Source: Erythrobacter sp. (lineage in GTDB: Bacteria > Pseudomonadota > Alphaproteobacteria > Sphingomonadales > Sphingomonadaceae). From it: DNA of 64,000 nt. Every line of letters begins with the position of its first letter. The first letter of the stretch is position 1. This document shows positions 26,795 to 36,071 of the stretch, in pieces. Below the pieces are notes generated by a model. It searched no databases. It saw nothing but the letters and a program-made list of their open reading frames with translations, and was not told the origin of the DNA. The DNA lies in NCBI GenBank assembly GCA_002695185.1, contig NZOF01000007.1, positions 1 to 64,000 of the forward strand, in the 5' to 3' direction. Made by a program: the position numbers and the translations under genes.

Positions 26795-27447
26795 CAGCCG
26801 GCCCTCCCCGTCAAAGCATGTTCGGTGACGCGCATGACGCGCCCGGCCTGGCTGACGACGGCAGGGGTGTGTTCGATTCCGAAGCGCCCCGTCAACTTGC
26901 CCTCCTGGTCGAAGAAAAAGCGCCGTTTGCGGGCGGTCATCGCCTCAATCGGGGAGCCGCCGACGAAGATGATCTTCGCCTTGAGGTCGCTGTATTTCCG
27001 GCAAGCCCAGGTGACCTCATCGGCATTGTCGCCATCGACGAACACCAGGTCCTGCTTGATGGCCACGAAATCGAGCGGGTTCACCTTCTGGCCGGCCGCC
27101 GCGATCAGATTGCCCTTGTGGTCGCGGACATCCTGATCGATCCGGACCGAGGGATCGAAATCCCAGCTCCGTGTCTCTTCGGCCGGCGTGATCCCCGCCA
27201 CCGGCGTCGGCCGCCGCACCTTGGCCTCCACCCGCTTCGCGAAGAGCGCGTTCATTCGCGCAAGCTCGCCGCTCGCTTCGGCACGGCGGAGCCGAGCCTC
27301 GATCGTCGACAGGAGATCCGGCTCGATCACCGGGAAGGCCTGGCCGGCCTGCCCATAGTCGCGCGCCTCGATAGGCGACGAGGCGCCCAAGAGAACCGCG
27401 CCGCCCAGGCAGCCGGTACCGGCCATGGCGAGAAATGCCCGCCTCAC
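26794..27447 (-). CDS. traW: TraW, F-type pilus assembly protein
   Basis: A 217-aa periplasmic protein. A signal peptide (about 1-26, ending PIEA-RDYGQ) is followed by the TraW body with YGQAGQAFPVIEPDLL, the FDPSVRIDQDVRDHKGNLIAAAG block and the conserved FFFDQEGKLTGRFGI segment. The start is GTG 27447, overlapping the S26 peptidase stop as GTGA. TraW works with TrbC and TraU in pilus assembly. Confidence 0.9.
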   Translation of the reverse strand: MRRAFLAMAGTGCLGGAVLLGASSPIEARDYGQAGQAFPVIEPDLLSTIEARLRRAEASGELARMNALFAKRVEAKVRRPTPVAGITPAEETRSWDFDPSVRIDQDVRDHKGNLIAAAGQKVNPLDFVAIKQDLVFVDGDNADEVTWACRKYSDLKAKIIFVGGSPIEAMTARKRRFFFDQEGKLTGRFGIEHTPAVVSQAGRVMRVTEHALTGRAG

Positions 27448-28010
27448 AGCACCGGCTCCCCCGTTCCGACAATCTGGCGCGCGCAAACGAAGCCGATATC
27501 GGCATAGCGGCTGTCAAAACCATCCTTGTGAGGCGTGCCGGCATAGTAGCAGCCGCTCGGAACTTTGCCCGTGGCGCCGGGCGTCAGCGGCTCGCCGAAG
27601 CGCGACGCCGGTTTCATATGCGCCACCCAACGGCCGTTGATCGTCACGGCGTTCCCGACATGGGCAACGACATCGCCCGGCATGCCATAGACGCGCTTGC
27701 CGAACATCCGCGGCTCCTCGCTGAAATGGCGGCGCACGAGGGCGCTCGGCGGCGGATCAAAGAACACATAGTCCCCGCGCGTCGGCATGCGCCCGCGTTC
27801 GATCACAAAGGCCCAATTCGGAAGCGACTCGCTCGTGTTGATCAGAAAGGCATGGCGGTCGCGCCAGTCCGCGATGGCGGTCAGCATCAGACTGCCAGCA
27901 ACAAAGAGACCGAACGCCGCCCAGAGCCGCTTGCGCGGGCGCCAGGAACCTGGCGCGCGGATCCCCGCCTGCATGGCGGCCGGCGGGCTGTCACTGGCCA
28001 GCGGCGGCAT
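27444..28010 (-). CDS. S26-family conjugative signal peptidase (TraF of RP4 / TrhF of R27 type)
   Basis: A 188-aa protein with one N-terminal membrane helix (about 30-47). The S26C catalytic elements are a Ser in INTSESLPNW (S60 or S62) and the general-base Lys105 in FGKRVYGMPGD, with a late SRYADIGFV block typical of the family. In RP4 and R27 this enzyme matures, and in RP4 cyclises, the pilin; classical F lacks it. Its presence within an otherwise F-like operon suggests that the traA product at 36419 is matured in the R27/RP4 manner. It overlaps trbI by 20 nt and traW by 4 nt. Confidence 0.85.
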   Translation of the reverse strand: MPPLASDSPPAAMQAGIRAPGSWRPRKRLWAAFGLFVAGSLMLTAIADWRDRHAFLINTSESLPNWAFVIERGRMPTRGDYVFFDPPPSALVRRHFSEEPRMFGKRVYGMPGDVVAHVGNAVTINGRWVAHMKPASRFGEPLTPGATGKVPSGCYYAGTPHKDGFDSRYADIGFVCARQIVGTGEPVL

Positions 28011-28635
28011 CGGAACCCCCGAAGCTCGAGACGGTCGCGCCCTGCGGTTCCATGGCCGGCTGCGCTGGAACCGGCGCCTGGACCTGCGGCGCCATCTGCT
28101 GACCGGCGAGCCGCGGATCGGCGGCCTGAGCCGGCGCCTGCGGTTGCTGCGGCACCTGGACGGCCATCTGCTGGAGGCGCTCGAGCTCTGCGGCGGTCAA
28201 CCGCTTCGGCACCGGAACACCCGAGGCGTAAACCGCCTTCTTCACGGTATCGGTAATGTCGTCGACATTCTTGCTCAGCACGGCCTCGCCGACCAGGACA
28301 ACGTCGCCGCCCGCGCTGCGACGCGCCAGCTCCTTGTCGAGCGAGGCCATGAAGGCCTGCATCTCTGCCTTGACACGTTCAGGCGGCGAGGCGGAAAAGC
28401 GCTGGGCCTCGACATATTCGCCGACGAGATCCGAGAGTCGCACAGAAACGATGTGGTCCTGGCGGGCCGATACCTGCCGCGTGATCCACATCGCCCATAT
28501 GAGCGCCCCGAGGAGCAGGACGCCGCCAAGGATCTGCCAGCGCGTGAAGCCTGCGAAGACGGCGCGCGGTCTCGCTTGGACCTGCGGCGCGGGGGAGGCG
28601 AGGGGGGGAAGGTCGAGTTCGGCCTGCTCAGCCAT
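27991..28635 (-). CDS. trbI: TrbI-like F-type transfer protein
   Basis: A 214-aa protein with one N-terminal membrane helix (about 27-45) and a periplasmic domain with SVRLSDLVGEYVEAQ and a central region like type-F TrbI. A Pro/Gln/Ala-rich C-terminal tail follows. In F, TrbI influences pilus outgrowth and retraction. ATG 28635 follows GAAGGGA at good spacing and overlaps the preceding small gene by 8 nt. Confidence 0.8.
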   Translation of the reverse strand: MAEQAELDLPPLASPAPQVQARPRAVFAGFTRWQILGGVLLLGALIWAMWITRQVSARQDHIVSVRLSDLVGEYVEAQRFSASPPERVKAEMQAFMASLDKELARRSAGGDVVLVGEAVLSKNVDDITDTVKKAVYASGVPVPKRLTAAELERLQQMAVQVPQQPQAPAQAADPRLAGQQMAPQVQAPVPAQPAMEPQGATVSSFGGSDAAAGQ

Positions 28636-28978
28636 GGTGCTGGTTCCCTTCGTTGAGACGGCGCGGAATGATGAGGTGGCGGCGCAGAACGATGACCACG
28701 ACGGCGAGGAGCATCTGCGCGCCAAAGACGATGTGCTTGAAAGAGGCGATCCGGTCAGGGCCGGCCGCGACGTACCGGCTCGCGAGGTTATTGAGCTGGT
28801 GCATCATGCCGTCGATCGAGAAGCCCCCGATCGCGAGGATGAACAGGAGGAAGAGCCCCCAGGTGATGAGGAGGCACGAGAGCGCGAAGCCGAAGAGGTG
28901 CAGGTACCAGTAAAGGATGAAACCGAAATCGATCCGGTCCTTCGGCGCCTCGCTCTGCCTGCTGAAGATGCTCGCCAT
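28628..28978 (-). CDS. Unassigned membrane protein between traC and trbI (116 aa)
   Basis: The protein has a polar N-terminus (1-16), a long hydrophobic region likely forming two helices (about 19-53), an amphipathic stretch and one more helix (about 83-101), then a basic tail. No standard F tra family is recognised. It begins 5 bp after traC and overlaps trbI by 8 nt, so it belongs to the operon. It could stand in for an inner-membrane chaperone such as TraQ/TraX, but nothing in the sequence proves this. Confidence 0.55.
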   Translation of the reverse strand: MASIFSRQSEAPKDRIDFGFILYWYLHLFGFALSCLLITWGLFLLFILAIGGFSIDGMMHQLNNLASRYVAAGPDRIASFKHIVFGAQMLLAVVVIVLRRHLIIPRRLNEGNQHHG

Positions 28979-28983
28979 CGGCC

Positions 28984-31578
28984 CTACTCCGCAGCGATCG
29001 CGACGTCGGCTTCTTCGCCGGCGTGCGCCGCCCACTTTTCCGGATTGTCGGGAAAGGCGATGCGCTCGATCGCTTCGTCCATGGTCAACCCGTCAGCGAT
29101 CAGCGCTTCGATGCGCGCGAAAGTCTGCGGGCTCGAAGAAAACAGCGTCGCCGAATAGGGGTCGAGCACCAGGCGGCCGACCGCAAGTGTCTCGGGACCC
29201 TTGATCATGATGTCCGAATATTCGAACCCATTGCGCTTCAATGACCGGAGCAGCCCGTCGGTATAGTCGTCCATCTCGAAGCGATCATGCTTCTTGAAGT
29301 CGGCGATCGTCTCGGGCTTCTGCTGGAGAATGACGAACCAGTCGGAGTTTTCGAGTGCGGCCACCGAGCCGGCCGACTTGTAATAGTCGTTCAATGACTG
29401 CGTCGCCGTAACCAGCGATGCACCATATTTGCGGCACGTGCGCGCATAGGTCTCGATGAAGTCGGCCATCGCGCCACCACGCAGCATCTGCCAGGCCTCG
29501 TCCAGGAGCAGGGCTTTGGGGATCGCGCGGTCAACCTTGCGCATAACCTGCTGCGACATGAACATGATCGCCGTGAGCACGACGCTGCGCAGCTCCTCGC
29601 GCGCCGAAAGGTCCGAGAGCTCGAAGACCGTGAGCTGCGAATTGAGTTCGAAGCTGACCTCGCCCTGGAAGAACCGGCCATAGGTACCGGAGGCCGAGAA
29701 GGGCCGCATGGCGATGCCGAGGTCATGGGCTTGGCTGTTTCCCGTGGCGTCGAGCGCCTCGATCACGAGGTCTATCGAACCCTTGCGCCCATGCTCCTCC
29801 CAGACCTTGTTGACGGCGCCGTCGATCAGGCCGCGCTCGGTGTCGTTCAGCCGGTCGATGTGACGCGACATCTGGTTCACGATGGCCTTGAGCATGGCCA
29901 TGCAGTCGAGGAGATAGTCCTCGTCGTCGCGCGCCTGGTCTTCGTCGATCATCGAGAAGGGATTGAGACAGAAGCCCGAGCTCATCGTGAATTCGACGAA
30001 GGCGCCGCCTTGCAGCTTGGCCGAGTGCTCGAACGAGCGCCCGTCGTCGATCACGACGACCTTCGCGCCGGCGCCGCACAGCGAAGCGCACAGCTCCTGC
30101 AGCGCCACCGACTTGCCCGAGCCGGACTTGCCGAACACCGCCACATTGTGATTGCCCGCCGCATTCTCGAACGGCGACCAGAAGAAGGGCTGCCCGCGCC
30201 GGCCGACGAGCAGCAGATGCGGGATCTGTGAGCCAAGATACTCGCCCTGGATCGGCGCGAGATTGGCGGCGGTCGTGGTCAGAAGCGTGCGCATGCGTTT
30301 CATCCGGTCGAGATCCCGGGCGAGGCCATTGGCCATCGTCATGGGCATCGCGCACAAGAGACCCATGACCTGCAGATACCGGTCATCGAGCAAGTCCCAG
30401 CCTGCGGCCCGGTACACCGACTTGAGCACGCGCTCGTTGGCGTCGCCCCGTCCCTTGGGCGAGAAGGAGGTGACCGAGAAGAAGACGCGGACGAGCTTGC
30501 GGCCTTGGCGGATTTCGTCGTTGACGAAGCGCCACTCCTGGCTCTGGTCGCGAAGCTGGGGAAGGAAGCGCGCCGAGCGCATGTCCGCGAGGCTCGTGGT
30601 CCGCATGAACTTGAAGCTCGCCTTGTTCGACGAGGCCTGCGTGTCGGGATATTCGATGCAGAGGTTGGTCGCGACCGGGCACGGCATGCGCAGCTTGTCA
30701 GTGAACATGTCGCCCACCAGCTTCGCCATGTCCCACGGCGCCCAGCGGGTCGGCAGGTTCCGGACCGAGAAGGAGCGCACGTCGAACACGTCGGGGTAGA
30801 TCTCGCCAATCTCCGGCGCTCCCTCGTGGACATTCCCGGTCGCGCGGAACCGCTCGGTTCTGAGCAACATCCGATCAGGCTCGACCTTGAGCTCGACGTC
30901 GCGCCGGACGGCCTGGTCGGCGATCGAATCGAACGGGTTGTAGCTGACGACATCGTCGCCGGCCGCAGTCGTCGGCGAGGTGATGTCGTCGATCCACCCG
31001 ATCAGCGCGACCGGGTCCATCTTGCGCGTCACCACCCCGACCGAGGCCAGCGCCGAAACTAGGCCGTCCATCACCGAGACGATCTCCTCATCCGAAACCG
31101 AGGAGGCTTCAGGGGTCGAATAGGAGATCGCGACCCGGTGATGGCGCAGACAGAAAGGCGCGTCGGCCGAGAGCGAGCGCCACACGCCATCGGTCAGGAA
31201 GTCGACCCGGTGCTTGGCCATGCGCTCATAGACGCCGCGGGCCGAATAGCGGGGCAGATACCATTTGCTGAGCGCCTCGCCGACCCGCGGGCTCATCCAT
31301 TGATGGAACTGGATGCAGCCGGGCGAGGCGATCCCTTCCGACAGGAACTGGGTGATGATCTCGCCGGTTCGCTCGTCGGCGCCGACCATCGGCGCGGCCT
31401 CGATCACGAACCCGCGCGATCCGCTGTTGTAGAAGATCCCGGTCTTCGGATCGTAACTCCGATAAGGAAGCCAGTGCGCGAGCATCGGTACGCCGAGCGC
31501 CGGCCGCTTCTCGTCCGGGTGCGACGCATCGCCGAACAGCGCCGAGAGCATCGCATCGAAAAAGCGCGGACGTGCCAT
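28984..31578 (-). CDS. traC: TraC, type IV secretion ATPase (VirB4 family)
   Basis: An 864-aa cytoplasmic ATPase powering pilus assembly. Walker A is FGKSGSGKS (about residues 478-487), with Walker B at KALLLDEAWQML and the VirB4-type RTCRKYGASLVTATQSLNDYY motif downstream. It matches the F-type TraC family over its whole length. ATG 31578 directly follows the traV stop (1 bp); an open frame extends upstream inside traV but is not used. It is the best gene here for typing the transfer system. Confidence 0.95.
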   Translation of the reverse strand: MARPRFFDAMLSALFGDASHPDEKRPALGVPMLAHWLPYRSYDPKTGIFYNSGSRGFVIEAAPMVGADERTGEIITQFLSEGIASPGCIQFHQWMSPRVGEALSKWYLPRYSARGVYERMAKHRVDFLTDGVWRSLSADAPFCLRHHRVAISYSTPEASSVSDEEIVSVMDGLVSALASVGVVTRKMDPVALIGWIDDITSPTTAAGDDVVSYNPFDSIADQAVRRDVELKVEPDRMLLRTERFRATGNVHEGAPEIGEIYPDVFDVRSFSVRNLPTRWAPWDMAKLVGDMFTDKLRMPCPVATNLCIEYPDTQASSNKASFKFMRTTSLADMRSARFLPQLRDQSQEWRFVNDEIRQGRKLVRVFFSVTSFSPKGRGDANERVLKSVYRAAGWDLLDDRYLQVMGLLCAMPMTMANGLARDLDRMKRMRTLLTTTAANLAPIQGEYLGSQIPHLLLVGRRGQPFFWSPFENAAGNHNVAVFGKSGSGKSVALQELCASLCGAGAKVVVIDDGRSFEHSAKLQGGAFVEFTMSSGFCLNPFSMIDEDQARDDEDYLLDCMAMLKAIVNQMSRHIDRLNDTERGLIDGAVNKVWEEHGRKGSIDLVIEALDATGNSQAHDLGIAMRPFSASGTYGRFFQGEVSFELNSQLTVFELSDLSAREELRSVVLTAIMFMSQQVMRKVDRAIPKALLLDEAWQMLRGGAMADFIETYARTCRKYGASLVTATQSLNDYYKSAGSVAALENSDWFVILQQKPETIADFKKHDRFEMDDYTDGLLRSLKRNGFEYSDIMIKGPETLAVGRLVLDPYSATLFSSSPQTFARIEALIADGLTMDEAIERIAFPDNPEKWAAHAGEEADVAIAAE

Positions 31579-31579
31579 C

Positions 31580-32518
31580 TCAATTGTCCTCCAGGACGGT
31601 GCCGGGGAAGTCGACGGTGGTGACCGTAGGCTTGAGCACCGGCTTGAGGTCGGGAAGCGAAGCCTGCGAGGTCGCCTGGTGCGCGCCGTCCTGAGCCTGG
31701 CGCGAGGCCGCGACGTAGCGCTCGTCAGCCTTGACCCGCGCTGCGGCCTCGGATGCCGCCGTGGTCTTCTGTGCGGGCGTGGCTTGGATGGCCGACTGCG
31801 CGCCGGCCTTCGGATCGCTCGGCCGTCCCTGGGTGGCCTTGCCTCCGCGCTGCGCGCCTGCAGCCGCGTTCGGCTTGGGCGCGAGAGGCGCGGCGACATC
31901 GGCCTTGATCGCCGCCACCGGATCGGCCGCGCGGGCGCGCGCGGCCGCGACAACCGCGGGATCGGGGAGATCGGGGTCGATCGCCGCCAGGCCTTCGTTG
32001 CCGGCCTGCTCGACGGCTTCGGCGAGACTTTCCGAGGGCGGCAGCGACGCTTGCATATTAGCCGGCGGAATTGCCGCCGCGCCGGCGATCGCCTGCTGCT
32101 GCCATTCGCCCTGCGCGACGACCGCATGGACGGCGCTCGCCTCATGCAAGCGGCCGCGTTCGTCGATATAGGGCTGGAAGACGATGCGCAGCACCTTCTC
32201 CTGCGTCCGCGCCGCATCAGCGGCCTGGATCGGCGTCCGGCGCGTCGCGGAGACCGCCGTCCGCGTCGGGCGATCCCCCTGCCTGCGTTCCTCGAGATAG
32301 GGACCGGCAGGCGTCGCCCTTGCCCCCTCGTCTCCCGTGATCATCGCCAGCGCCCGATCGTCGATCGAGGACGACGGCGCGCAGACCCCGTCGGGCGCCT
32401 TGCAGGAGAAGCTGCCCTTGATGTTGCCGCCGAGGCTGGCGCAGCCGCTCAGACCCGCGATCGCGACCCCCGCAGCAAGGACGAGACCGGCTCGCGCTCC
32501 CAGACCGCGGCGGCTCAC
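31580..32518 (-). CDS. traV: TraV, outer-membrane core lipoprotein
   Basis: A 312-aa lipoprotein with lipobox LSGC (Cys about 26). The short TraV module FSCKAPDGVCAPS follows, then a long Ala/Pro/Gln-rich low-complexity region. The protein is longer than F TraV (171 aa) because of this C-terminal extension. TraV, TraK and TraB form the envelope-spanning channel core. The GTG 32518 start overlaps the dsbC stop (GTGA). Confidence 0.85.
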   Translation of the reverse strand: MSRRGLGARAGLVLAAGVAIAGLSGCASLGGNIKGSFSCKAPDGVCAPSSSIDDRALAMITGDEGARATPAGPYLEERRQGDRPTRTAVSATRRTPIQAADAARTQEKVLRIVFQPYIDERGRLHEASAVHAVVAQGEWQQQAIAGAAAIPPANMQASLPPSESLAEAVEQAGNEGLAAIDPDLPDPAVVAAARARAADPVAAIKADVAAPLAPKPNAAAGAQRGGKATQGRPSDPKAGAQSAIQATPAQKTTAASEAAARVKADERYVAASRQAQDGAHQATSQASLPDLKPVLKPTVTTVDFPGTVLEDN

Positions 32519-33399
32519 GACTCCGCTCCCTTCAGCCAGGCTTCGAGGAACTGGCGCGGGCGATAGCCCTCGAGCACGGCACCATCGCTGCGCACGATGA
32601 CCGGCGTCCCGCTCAGGCCATGTTTGTGGGCAAAAGCCTCATTGGCATCGAGCCCGCTGGTGTCACAGCTGGCTTCGCTCCGGAACGGCGCGCCCGAATA
32701 GGCCGCATGCAGCGCCTGTTCGCGGTTTTTCGCGCAGTAGACCCGATCAGCGATATCACGGCTGCCGAGCACCGAGATCGGCCGCTCGATCACCTTGACG
32801 TCCATGCTGCGCAGCACGGTGGCCAGCGCCCGGCAGTAACCGCAGCGGAAATCGGTGAAGACCGTGACCGAGCGTTGCGCGGATTTGTTGCCCCAGACGA
32901 TCGCGCCGTCGCGCGGCAAACCGGCCAGCGACAGCATCTCTGGCCTCGCGGAAACCGTCACGCGCCGGGCGGTAGCCGCCGGTTTCCCGATGGGCGACGT
33001 CTGAGCATCGTTGCCCATGGCCGCCGCGGCATTGGCTTTCGCCGCGCCGCCGACAAGCATATCGGGGTTCATCTCCAGCAGGCGCGCAGCGGTGATGTCC
33101 TGCCGGGTTTCCATGTCATAGACACGCCCGATGATCAGAAAGCGCGCGCCAGCATCGACATAGAACAAATTCGATCCAGCGGTGACCTCGCACAGGCCCG
33201 CTACCTTCTCGCAGTTGATCGCGCTGATCTGGGTCTTCGGCAGCCGGGCCTTGAGCAAGCTCGCCACCTTGGAATCCGCTGGCGGAGCGGCGGCGGCCGC
33301 AATGGCTACAGCGCCGATGCCGAGCAGCGGAGCAGCACCGAGCGCATGCAAGGGCCGCGCGCGCGTGAGCAGCGCGGACAAGCGGTCAGTTACGGACAT
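32515..33399 (-). CDS. dsbC: DsbC/TrbB-like periplasmic disulphide isomerase
   Basis: A 294-aa protein. A signal or anchor (about 17-38) is followed by a DsbC N-terminal dimerisation-like domain (about 43-120), a linker, and a thioredoxin-fold catalytic domain with C186-G-Y-C189 and a late cis-Pro in LSGTPVIV. It probably isomerises disulphides in the Cys-rich TraN, TraU and TraH. GGAGGG five bases upstream selects ATG 33399. It overlaps traB by 14 nt and traV by 4 nt. Confidence 0.85.
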   Translation of the reverse strand: MSVTDRLSALLTRARPLHALGAAPLLGIGAVAIAAAAAPPADSKVASLLKARLPKTQISAINCEKVAGLCEVTAGSNLFYVDAGARFLIIGRVYDMETRQDITAARLLEMNPDMLVGGAAKANAAAAMGNDAQTSPIGKPAATARRVTVSARPEMLSLAGLPRDGAIVWGNKSAQRSVTVFTDFRCGYCRALATVLRSMDVKVIERPISVLGSRDIADRVYCAKNREQALHAAYSGAPFRSEASCDTSGLDANEAFAHKHGLSGTPVIVRSDGAVLEGYRPRQFLEAWLKGAES

Positions 33400-34699
33400 A
33401 CACACCCTCCAGGAACACGATTTCGACATCGACGCCGGTCGGCATTTCGATCACCGGCTGATATTGCTCGGCGCGCTCGATCAGGTATTTCGAGACCATG
33501 TCGCCGGTCTGGGCGACGCCTTCGCCGAAGCCGCCCTCGAGGATCTCACCGGTCGACAGCTTGTCGCGCTTGCCGTTGGTGGAAATGTTGGTGCCCTGGA
33601 AGACCGAATTGGCGTTCGCCGAGAAACCGCGGCCGAAGCCGCCGAAGAGGCCGGCGATGAAGGCCTGGGTGACGAGTCCACCCTCGCGCGAGACCACCCG
33701 ACCTCGCACGCCGGTCTTGCCGCCGAATGCGATGAAGCCCTTGACCTCGGAAACCGCATAGCGGCCGCCGGGCTGCGGGCAGGTCATCTTCTGCAGCTTC
33801 ACATAGACCTTCTCGCTCGAGAGATCGCCGCGCGCCGCGCCGTTGATCAGACAGCCCTCGATCTTGGTCGTGAGGAGGCGGCCGTTCTGGAACACGCTCC
33901 GGGCTGGGCCGGTGACGCGCAGCACGACCGGGAGCGGATCGGTCTGACTGTTCACTCCCGCGCTGGCGTCGACGCCGACGATCACCTTGGCCGAGGCGAT
34001 GCTGTTGGGCGGCAGGTAGTTGATACTGTCGGTGTAAACCGTGTTGCCCTTGGCCACCCGCGAGGCAGTGCCGGTGTCCGCGGTCTGGAAGCTCACCATC
34101 TTGACTTCGGCGCCGCCCATCGGGGCTGGAGCCGGGCCGCTCCCCTCCTCTGGCCGCTTGTAGGCCTGCGGTCCCCCGGGTCCGTAGAGCGCGGCCGGTC
34201 CGGGCGGCGGCGGAGCGACACGCTGCTCGGCAACCTCGCGCTTCAGGCGTTCATTCTCTGCCTGATACGCGGAGAAGACGCGCGCGCCGTCGGCTTGCAG
34301 CGCCTGGTTCTGCCCCTTGAGCGCCTCCACCTGTTGCACCAGCGCATCGAGGCGGGCCTGCTGGCCGTTCACCGATTTCAGCTGGTTTTCCATCGAGCGG
34401 AACTGGTTCTCGGACATCCCCATCCACTCCTGTTGGGAGAGGTTGCGGTTCACGAGATCCTTGGTCGAAACTTCGATCTTCTCCGTTCCGTCGCCGGCCT
34501 CTTCCGGCTTGCCGTCGTCGCTGAAGATCCAGAAGGACGACAGCAGGAGCCCGGTCCCGGCGACGCCGGCGAGCAGCAGGCGCTGCTTCTTTGCGGTCGC
34601 CTCGTTGCCGCCGAGCTCGCCGGTGACGGGCGAGACCCCGTCCACGTCGGGACCGTCGAGGTTCTTGCGCGTGCGCGAGAAGATGTCCGAGAGTGCCAT
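33386..34699 (-). CDS. traB: TraB, inner-to-outer membrane scaffold (VirB10 family)
   Basis: A 437-aa protein with an N-terminal cytoplasmic tail, one membrane helix (about 41-60), a coiled coil (about 95-150), a Pro-rich stretch (APPPPGP) and the C-terminal TraB/VirB10 barrel (about 200-437). It spans the envelope and couples the ATPases to the outer-membrane core with TraV and TraK. ATG 34699 is chosen; the preceding frame is in the traK end. The operon order A-L-E-K-B is as in F. Confidence 0.9.
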   Translation of the reverse strand: MALSDIFSRTRKNLDGPDVDGVSPVTGELGGNEATAKKQRLLLAGVAGTGLLLSSFWIFSDDGKPEEAGDGTEKIEVSTKDLVNRNLSQQEWMGMSENQFRSMENQLKSVNGQQARLDALVQQVEALKGQNQALQADGARVFSAYQAENERLKREVAEQRVAPPPPGPAALYGPGGPQAYKRPEEGSGPAPAPMGGAEVKMVSFQTADTGTASRVAKGNTVYTDSINYLPPNSIASAKVIVGVDASAGVNSQTDPLPVVLRVTGPARSVFQNGRLLTTKIEGCLINGAARGDLSSEKVYVKLQKMTCPQPGGRYAVSEVKGFIAFGGKTGVRGRVVSREGGLVTQAFIAGLFGGFGRGFSANANSVFQGTNISTNGKRDKLSTGEILEGGFGEGVAQTGDMVSKYLIERAEQYQPVIEMPTGVDVEIVFLEGVYVRN

Positions 34700-34703
34700 A
34701 TGC

Positions 34704-35504
34704 CTATCTCCCGATCTGCGAGACGAGATAGGCCGTGGTGACCTTGCCCGCTCCAAGCTTGGGGTCTGCGATGGAGACGGCGAGCGCGCTCGCGGGCGCG
34801 ACGGTCCGTTCATTGAGATCGACCGCCGCGCCGCTGGTGTTCTCGATCCTGAGCACCTTGCCGGTCAGATCCGGGCCGCGATATTCCGCGATCATTTGCA
34901 CCTTGAGCGGTCCGACGTAGACGGGCTTCAGGGTGCGCTGGCGCATCTCGTAGCCATCGACGATACTGCCCGCATACATCGCCTGGACCAGCTCGACGGC
35001 CGCGTCCTGTGGCCCAAGCGCCTGTCCTCTCGGGGCGTTTTCGGCGGTCTGCTCCTTGGCGATCGCCGGATTGGAAATGAAGACCTGGGTCGCCTGATCG
35101 CCCGCGATCCGGCATACGAACTTGTAGACATAGCCGCGCTTCGTCGTGCCGAAGAAGGACAGCGCCTGGCGACCGAAGCCTTCAGGCACCGAGAGGTAGA
35201 TGTCGCCTCGGACCGGCTCGTTGACGACGCTGAAATCGTCGGCGGGATTGCCGGTCGAGATTTTCGAGACGCTGGCGAACTCGTCCTCGACGAGGCTGAT
35301 CCGGGTCAGGTCCTTGGCCGACGCCTGGCAATCGACCTGGCTGCTGTCGGCGGCCATGAGGGTCTGATCCGCCCAAGCCGCCTCGGTCATCGCCAGCAGC
35401 GCAAATCCGATGAGCGCGGTGCCGATGAAGCGGCTCGTGAAGCAATAGTGGCGCGAGCAGAGCGCGGTCCCCACCGCCGCGCTGCCGATGACACAAGCCG
35501 ACAT
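34704..35504 (-). CDS. traK: TraK, outer-membrane core secretin-like protein (VirB9 analogue)
   Basis: A 266-aa periplasmic protein with an unusually long N-terminal signal region (about 45 residues, hydrophobic core 29-43, cleavage near AWA-DQT). The conserved TraK body contains EFASVSKI, GDIYLSVPEGFG and ENTSGAAVDLNE. It forms the outer-membrane ring with TraV around TraB. Two adjacent ATGs (35507, 35504) sit over the traE TGA; AGGAAAGGG favours the second. Confidence 0.85.
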   Translation of the reverse strand: MSACVIGSAAVGTALCSRHYCFTSRFIGTALIGFALLAMTEAAWADQTLMAADSSQVDCQASAKDLTRISLVEDEFASVSKISTGNPADDFSVVNEPVRGDIYLSVPEGFGRQALSFFGTTKRGYVYKFVCRIAGDQATQVFISNPAIAKEQTAENAPRGQALGPQDAAVELVQAMYAGSIVDGYEMRQRTLKPVYVGPLKVQMIAEYRGPDLTGKVLRIENTSGAAVDLNERTVAPASALAVSIADPKLGAGKVTTAYLVSQIGR

Positions 35505-36070
35505 CATTGATCCCTTTCCTCGGGCTTGGTCACCATCCCGAAGCCGATGAGCTGCAGCGAGACGCCCGAATATTTCCATTGAAAGCGGAAGGTCCGCCGA
35601 TCCCTCGAGATCACCCGGCTGCCCACGATCGTATGCAGTTCGCCGGTCACGTCCGACGTCAGATTCTCGGGGTCGATCCGCATCGACTGGATGGTGAAGA
35701 ATTGGGCGATCGAGGAGCCGCGCTGCTCGTCGACGATCTTCAGAAGGTCGGCCTTGAGCCTCCCTTGTGCCTCGGGCGCGGTGATCTCGAGGATCGACTT
35801 CATCCAATAGTCAAGGTTGTTGGGCGACCGATCGAGCGTCAGCACCGCGGCGTCGCGGGTCACCATCTCGAGATACTCCCGGCTCGCGCCCGAGCTGCTC
35901 ACCGTGACTGGCGAGCGCAGGATCGGCTGCAGGACGACCTCGCGGTCGCGGGTCGCCACCGTCAGCAGCAGGATTGCGGCGAGGCCGGCGAGCACGGCGG
36001 CAACCACCACCAAGCGGTTGCGCTGCTTGAGGATCCGCTGATGCTGCGCTTGGCTGTGCGTGATATCCAT
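35504..36070 (-). CDS. traE: TraE, inner-membrane pilus assembly protein (VirB5-like position)
   Basis: A 188-aa protein of standard TraE length with one N-terminal helix (about 20-40) and a periplasmic domain containing YLEMVTRDAAVLTLDRSPNNL and the late KYSGVSLQLIGFGMV. It acts in F pilus assembly. It starts 1 bp after traL and overlaps traK. Confidence 0.9.
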   Translation of the reverse strand: MDITHSQAQHQRILKQRNRLVVVAAVLAGLAAILLLTVATRDREVVLQPILRSPVTVSSSGASREYLEMVTRDAAVLTLDRSPNNLDYWMKSILEITAPEAQGRLKADLLKIVDEQRGSSIAQFFTIQSMRIDPENLTSDVTGELHTIVGSRVISRDRRTFRFQWKYSGVSLQLIGFGMVTKPEERDQ

Positions 36071-36071
36071 G

